Both the position numbers and the translations under genes were made by a program. The notes below the pieces were generated by a model that saw nothing but the letters and a program-made list of their open reading frames with translations, was not told where the DNA came from and did no database searches. From Lichtheimia corymbifera B2541 (Eukaryota > Mucoromycota > Mucoromycetes > Mucorales > Lichtheimiaceae): DNA of 10,540 nucleotides. The stretch's first letter is position 1, and each line of letters starts with the position of its first letter. Positions 8,111 to 10,540 of the stretch are shown piece by piece. The stretch is taken from contig JNEU01000809.1 of the NCBI GenBank assembly GCA_000697475.1, positions 1-10,540 of the forward strand, read 5' to 3'.

Positions 8111-8207
8111 AGATACTAATGACTTGGCCTTTGCCTAGGTATAACATCTAGGCTAGGATAACTCTTAGAGGTCAGAACAACTACAAGGTAAGGGGATCTT
8201 TGCCCCG

Positions 8208-8311
8208 CCATAACTCCTGACCGTGATAGTCAACTAGGCCCCAGATAAAAATTTCAAGTAGGAAACTAGGTGAGCTCTACAAGTTTACTTAGAACACCAA
8301 GTCGATTGGAG
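8208..8311 (+). repeat. Promoter-like module, copy 4 (TATA changed to TAGGAA)
   Basis: The core CTACAAGTTTACTTAGAAC ... GTCGATTGGAG is at 8277-8311. The position of TATAAA in copies 1-3 reads TAGGAA here (8259-8264). The ATTGGTCGATC position reads GATAGTCAACT (8225-8235). No indel separates it from copy 3 over this span. A separate ATAAAA at 8245 is not at the conserved spacing. Confidence 0.62.
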
Positions 8312-8432
8312 TAGGTCCTGGAAGGTTTTTAGGATGATAGAGTACTAACTTAGCATTTGCCTAGGCATAACATCTAGGCTAGGATAACTCCTAAAGGTCG
8401 GAACAACTAGAAGGTAAGGGATCTTTGCCCTG

Positions 8433-8536
8433 CCATAACTCCTGATGCTGATAGTCAACTAGGCCCCAGATAAAAATTTTAACTAGGAATCTAGGTCGGC
8501 TCTAGAAGTTTACTTAGAACACCAAGTCAATCGGAG
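8433..8536 (+). repeat. Promoter-like module, copy 5, next to the 5S gene
   Basis: The core is at 8502-8536, 71 bp before the 5S start. TAGGAA at 8484-8489 replaces TATAAA, as in copy 4, and GATAGTCAACT at 8450 replaces the inverted CCAAT motif. Copies 4 and 5 are the two members of the 226-bp tandem duplication. Confidence 0.62.
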
Positions 8537-8554
8537 GGCACTGGAAAAAGTTTT

Positions 8555-8565
8555 TATATAAAAAA
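8555..8565 (+). promoter_or_regulatory. TATA-like sequence upstream of the 5S gene
   Basis: TATATAAAAAA lies 43 to 53 bases before the 5S start. Some plant and fungal 5S genes use an upstream TATA-like element, usually nearer -28, so the distance here is long. The sequence also sits at the degenerate end of the adjacent ~226-bp repeat and may be chance A/T richness. Confidence 0.3.
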
Positions 8566-8607
8566 GGTAAGCTGAGGGGTTAAAAGGAACTAAGGGTGTT
8601 ATCTAGC

Positions 8608-8725
8608 ACCTACGGCCACACAACAGAGAATACACCGGATCCCGTCTGATCTCCGCAGTTAAGCTCTGTCTGGCATGGTCAGTACTACGGTCGGGGACGA
8701 CGTGGGAATACCATGTGCTGTAGGT
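8608..8725 (+). rRNA. 5S ribosomal RNA gene, complete
   Basis: This encodes the 5S RNA of the large ribosomal subunit, made by RNA polymerase III. The 5' end ACCTACGGCC and 3' end GTGCTGTAGGT are the usual eukaryotic 5S termini and pair to form helix I. The length is 118 nt, normal for the family. AGTTAAGC (box A) starts at gene position 50, and the box C region GGTCGGGGACGACG follows near position 82, as expected for TFIIIA binding. GTGGGAATACCATGTGCTG matches the conserved 3' part of helices IV/V and I. A strong T-run follows directly. I see no break in any conserved block, so the copy looks functional. The CACCGGATCCCGTC and GTACTACGGTCGGGGAC segments look fungal, perhaps basidiomycete; that is from memory and unaligned. 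It is a single copy in the window and not visibly linked to other rRNA genes. Confidence 0.96.
8657..8699 (+). promoter_or_regulatory. 5S internal control region (box A to box C)
   Basis: AGTTAAGC at 8657-8664 is box A. The intermediate element and box C follow, with CGGTCGGGGACG at 8688-8699. Spacing from the gene start (positions 50 and 81) is that of known type 1 Pol III promoters bound by TFIIIA. No external promoter is needed in most eukaryotes, so this copy has what it needs to be transcribed. Confidence 0.88.
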
Positions 8726-8726
8726 A

Positions 8727-8741
8727 TTTTTTATTTTTTTT
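8727..8741 (+). terminator. RNA polymerase III T-run terminator of the 5S gene
   Basis: Six T residues, one A, then eight T residues begin one base after the helix I pairing ends. This is a strong double Pol III termination signal and supports an intact transcription unit. Confidence 0.9.
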
Positions 8742-9172
8742 ACCTATGTTTCTCGCCATCTACTCGATAGATCGCGCTCATATTTTAATAGCATGCTTCT
8801 TTTTTATGCACGGATACTGTGTACAATTTTTGTAGCATGTTGATTAGTACATGTGTGAAAAATATTTTTTTTCAGCACACCACAGCAACCACCCCTCCAT
8901 GGAGCATATATAGACCTGCTGGACGAAAATGAACATCGACCTCCTCCGATCGCCTCCATATTTTAATAGCACATAGCTATTGTATACACAACATTGCATG
9001 CAAAATATGACGGTACGTTATATAGCAGCATCACGAGCTACAGACGAGATTAATGATGAAAAGGGACCTTATAGTAAAGCTAAAGGTTAGCCTAGGATAA
9101 AAACATCAAAGAGGTAAGCAAAGCCTAGATGTTCCCCAAGATGTTCTTAGGATGATGACTTATGTATTTTTT
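8742..9172. other. 5S downstream flank with a 24-bp direct repeat
   Basis: GATCGCGCTCATATTTTAATAGCA at 8770-8793 recurs at 8948-8971 as GATCGCCTCC followed by ATATTTTAATAGCA. The interval is A/T-rich and holds GCATGC-type words. I see no gene. AGGTAAG at 9112 is another 5' splice-site match. Confidence 0.6.
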
Positions 9173-9288
9173 ATCTTTTCCGCTGAAAATCTCGTGACTC
9201 TGCATATGAATCACGTCTGGGATTGAAAACCTACATATAAACAGGCACGTGATCTACAACTCTACTTAGAGCACCAACAGGATCGGAG
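9173..9288 (+). repeat. Promoter-like module, copy 6 (downstream of the 5S gene)
   Basis: The most isolated copy. TTTTCCGC at 9176 aligns with the same word in copies 2 and 3. TATAAA is at 9236-9241 and the core CTACAACTCTACTTAGAGC ... GATCGGAG at 9254-9288, keeping the 18-bp spacing. The inverted CCAAT motif is lost. AAAGTAAGTC at 9335 is a 5' splice-site match downstream. Confidence 0.6.
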
Positions 9289-9439
9289 CAACATGGAAGA
9301 ATGTTTACCCCCCACAACACCGGTATGATCATAGAAAGTAAGTCTGCTTGTAAGGGGAAAACATCTAGGAGGAGATCCTGATGTCTTGGGAAACACCTTG
9401 GAAAAGTATTAGAAAAGTGTTTAAAAACTTTGTCTAAAA
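9289..9439. other. Spacer between module copy 6 and the last arrays
   Basis: It contains AAAGTAAGTC (9335) and a first GATGTCTTGGGAAACACCTTGG word at 9379 related to the 208-bp unit that follows. The reverse ORF 9231-9443 overlaps module copy 6 and has no recognisable feature. Confidence 0.4.
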
Positions 9440-9790
9440 ACATCCTAGAGTTGGCTTAAAAAAACATCTTGAAGTTGGTCTAAAGACATCCTAAAGGTAG
9501 GCTAAAAACATCTTGAAGTTGGTCTAAAAGTATCCTAAAGGTGGCCTAATAGTATCCTAAAGGTAGCCTAAAAACATCTTGAAGTTGGTCTAAAAGACAT
9601 CCTAAAGGTATCCTAAAAACATCTTGAAGTTGGTCTAAAAGTATCCTAAAGGTAGCCTAAAAGTCATCCTAAAGGTATCCTAAAAACATCTTGAAGTTGG
9701 TCTAAAGGTATCCTAAAGGCAGCCTAAAGACATCCTATAGGTGGCCTAAAGGCATCCCAAAGGTGGCCTACAAACATCCTCAAGTTGGAC
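9440..9790 (+). repeat. ~22-bp ATCCTAAAGGTRGCCTAAAA minisatellite
   Basis: Words ATCCTAAAGGTAGCC, TAAAAACATCTTGAAGTTGG and TCTAAAAGT alternate with a basic period of about 21-22 bp and a higher-order period of about 43 bp and more. Non-coding; the reading frame is broken often. Confidence 0.88.
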
Positions 9791-9796
9791 CGATGT

Positions 9797-10097
9797 CTTG
9801 GGGAACACCTTGGAGAATGACTTGGGTAAGTCTCAAAAATGACTAGGACCAGTGCTAAAATATGACTAGAAAATATCTTAGCACATTACGTCGGTGGGTA
9901 AAAGTATCCTAAAGGTGGCCTAAAAGTATCCTAAAGGTAGCCTAAAGGTATCCTAAAAGACATCCTAAAGGTGGCCTAAAGACATGCTCAAGTTGGGCCT
10001 ATGACTTGGGGAACACCTTGGGAAAATGACTTGTGTAAGTCTGAAAAAATGACTAGGCAAGTGCTAAAATATGACTATGAATATGACTGGGACAAGC
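9797..10097 (+). repeat. 208-bp higher-order unit, one full and one partial copy
   Basis: CTTGGGGAACACCTTGG occurs at 9797 and 10005. Each is followed by AATGACTTGGGTAAGTCT-like, AAAATGACTAGG, and GTGCTAAAATATGACTA words. In the first copy ACATTACGTCGGTGGGTAA at 9883 joins directly to an ATCCTAAAGG array; in the second it leads into the terminal cluster. Confidence 0.82.
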
Positions 10098-10162
10098 ACA
10101 TTACGTCGGTGGGTAAAGCACATTACGTCGGTGGGTAAACCGTACATTACGTCGGTGGGTAA
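10098..10162 (+). repeat. Three tandem ACATTACGTCGGTGGGTAA copies
   Basis: Exact 19-bp copies start at 10098, 10120 and 10144, that is 22 and 24 bp apart. Single copies are at 2021, 9883 and, with one extra C, 10355. The word has an ACGT core typical of bZIP sites, but it also behaves as a mobile or satellite building block. Confidence 0.9.
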
Positions 10163-10427
10163 GAAATCTCGGTCATTTTCAGTTCGGTCATTTGCTCGGT
10201 CATTTTTCAGCGAGTTCGGTCATTTTCTCGGTCATTTTCGTTCGGTCATTTTTTTCGGTCATTTTGAGTTCGGTCATTTGCTCGGTCATTTTTTTTTCGA
10301 GTTCGGTCATTTTTTCGGTCATTTGAGTTCGGTCATTTTTTCGAACTCCGGGGTACATTACGTCCGGTGGGTAAACCGTTCTGGACGTTTTTCGAAGATT
10401 GCGTGCCCCAGGATACATGAGAGGAGG
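10144..10427 (+). repeat. Dispersed element, copy B
   Basis: After the last ACATTACG copy comes a TCGGTCATTT array (about 10169-10338, longer than in copy A) and then the 88-bp tail at 10340-10427, TTCGAACTCCGGGG ... GAGGAGG. Open frames on both strands across the array (10071-10451 and 10200-10430) are by-products of the ~11-bp word. Copy B is about 8.3 kb from copy A in direct orientation. Confidence 0.75.
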
Positions 10428-10540
10428 CAACCGGCTGGAGACATCCAGTAGGCGGCCTAGATCTCAAACCTTTAGGATTTTACTATGTTTCAGGATGTAG
10501 TTTGCCTAAGGTTAAGGAAGTTGTTAAATGGTCCAAGGTC
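10428..10540. other. Window end, unassigned
   Basis: Sequence after the GAGGAGG boundary differs from that after copy A. No repeat or gene seen. Confidence 0.4.

Larger units (their letters stand above)
8100..8553 (+). repeat. 226-bp tandem duplication upstream of the 5S gene
   Basis: Two units about 226 bp apart; ATAACATCTAGGCTAGGATAA occurs at 8141 and 8367. Each holds AAGGTAAG, GATCTTTGCCC, GCCATAACTCCTGA, AGTCAACTAGGCCCCAGATA and one promoter-like module. A fragment of a third unit (GGAAAAAGTTTTTAT) reaches 8557, right before the 5S gene. The 5S gene itself is not part of the repeated unit. Confidence 0.9.

Noticed and set aside
1917..10427. LTR retrotransposon bounded by copies A and B
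   Set aside because: No gag, pol or other coding remnant, primer-binding site or polypurine tract lies between them, and the interior is many unrelated satellites. The direct-repeat observation is kept as a finding only.
10071..10451. ORFs on both strands with Phe/Gly/His-rich or Met/Thr/Glu-rich repeats
   Set aside because: Both are read-outs of the TCGGTCATTT minisatellite. Overlapping open frames on opposite strands argue for composition, not coding.
1..10540. tRNA genes
   Set aside because: No sequence matching a B box (GGTTCGAATCC type) with a properly placed A box was found on either strand by eye.

Overview
This window is eukaryotic nuclear DNA and is almost entirely non-coding repeat. 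The only gene I can call firmly is a complete 5S ribosomal RNA gene at 8608-8725 on the + strand. It has its internal RNA polymerase III promoter and a T-run terminator. Its box C region (GTACTACGGTCGGGGACGACG) and its CACCGGATCCCGTCTGATCT segment resemble, from memory, basidiomycete fungal 5S genes more than animal or plant ones. A repeat-rich fungus is therefore my best guess, at modest confidence. No ORF looks like a recognisable protein. Most longer ORFs are by-products of tandem repeats whose period is close to a multiple of three, or of sequence without long-frame constraint.

Layout. 1-1900: old, diverged ~308-bp repeat copies and one weak candidate exon (1227-1528). 1917-2093: a TCGGTCATTT minisatellite joined to an 88-bp element; a second copy in the same orientation lies at 10144-10427. 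2110-2565: a 228-bp tandem duplication. 2768-3345: six copies of a ~98-bp repeat. 3346-4969: a long G/T-rich, C-poor array of TTGATGCTT-like words with higher-order structure, followed by 7-, 24- and ~10-bp arrays. 5395-5845: a 108-bp array carrying a 25-nt poly-G run and G-quadruplex motifs. 6412-8553: a mosaic of ~210- and ~226-bp tandem units with interspersed promoter-like modules. 8608-8741: the 5S gene and its terminator. 8742-9230: flanking sequence with a short direct repeat. 9440-10097: a ~22-bp repeat nested in a ~208-bp unit, followed by copies of ACATTACGTCGGTGGGTAA.

The most notable structure is a family of six modules with cores at 6510, 7509, 8051, 8277, 8502 and 9254. They align without a gap from a CCAAT-type motif through a TATA position to a 35-bp core. 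The TATA-to-core distance is exactly 18 bp in all six. Two copies sit just upstream of the 5S gene and carry TAGGAA where the other four carry TATAAA. Five of the six are followed within about 100 bp by a strong 5' splice-site match (A-A-G/A-GTAAG). They could be promoters, leader exons or the conserved part of a satellite or mobile element; sequence alone cannot decide. The whole window could also be heterochromatin or a long rDNA intergenic spacer, since fungal spacers can hold both 5S genes and subrepeats. No 18S or 28S sequence was recognised here.
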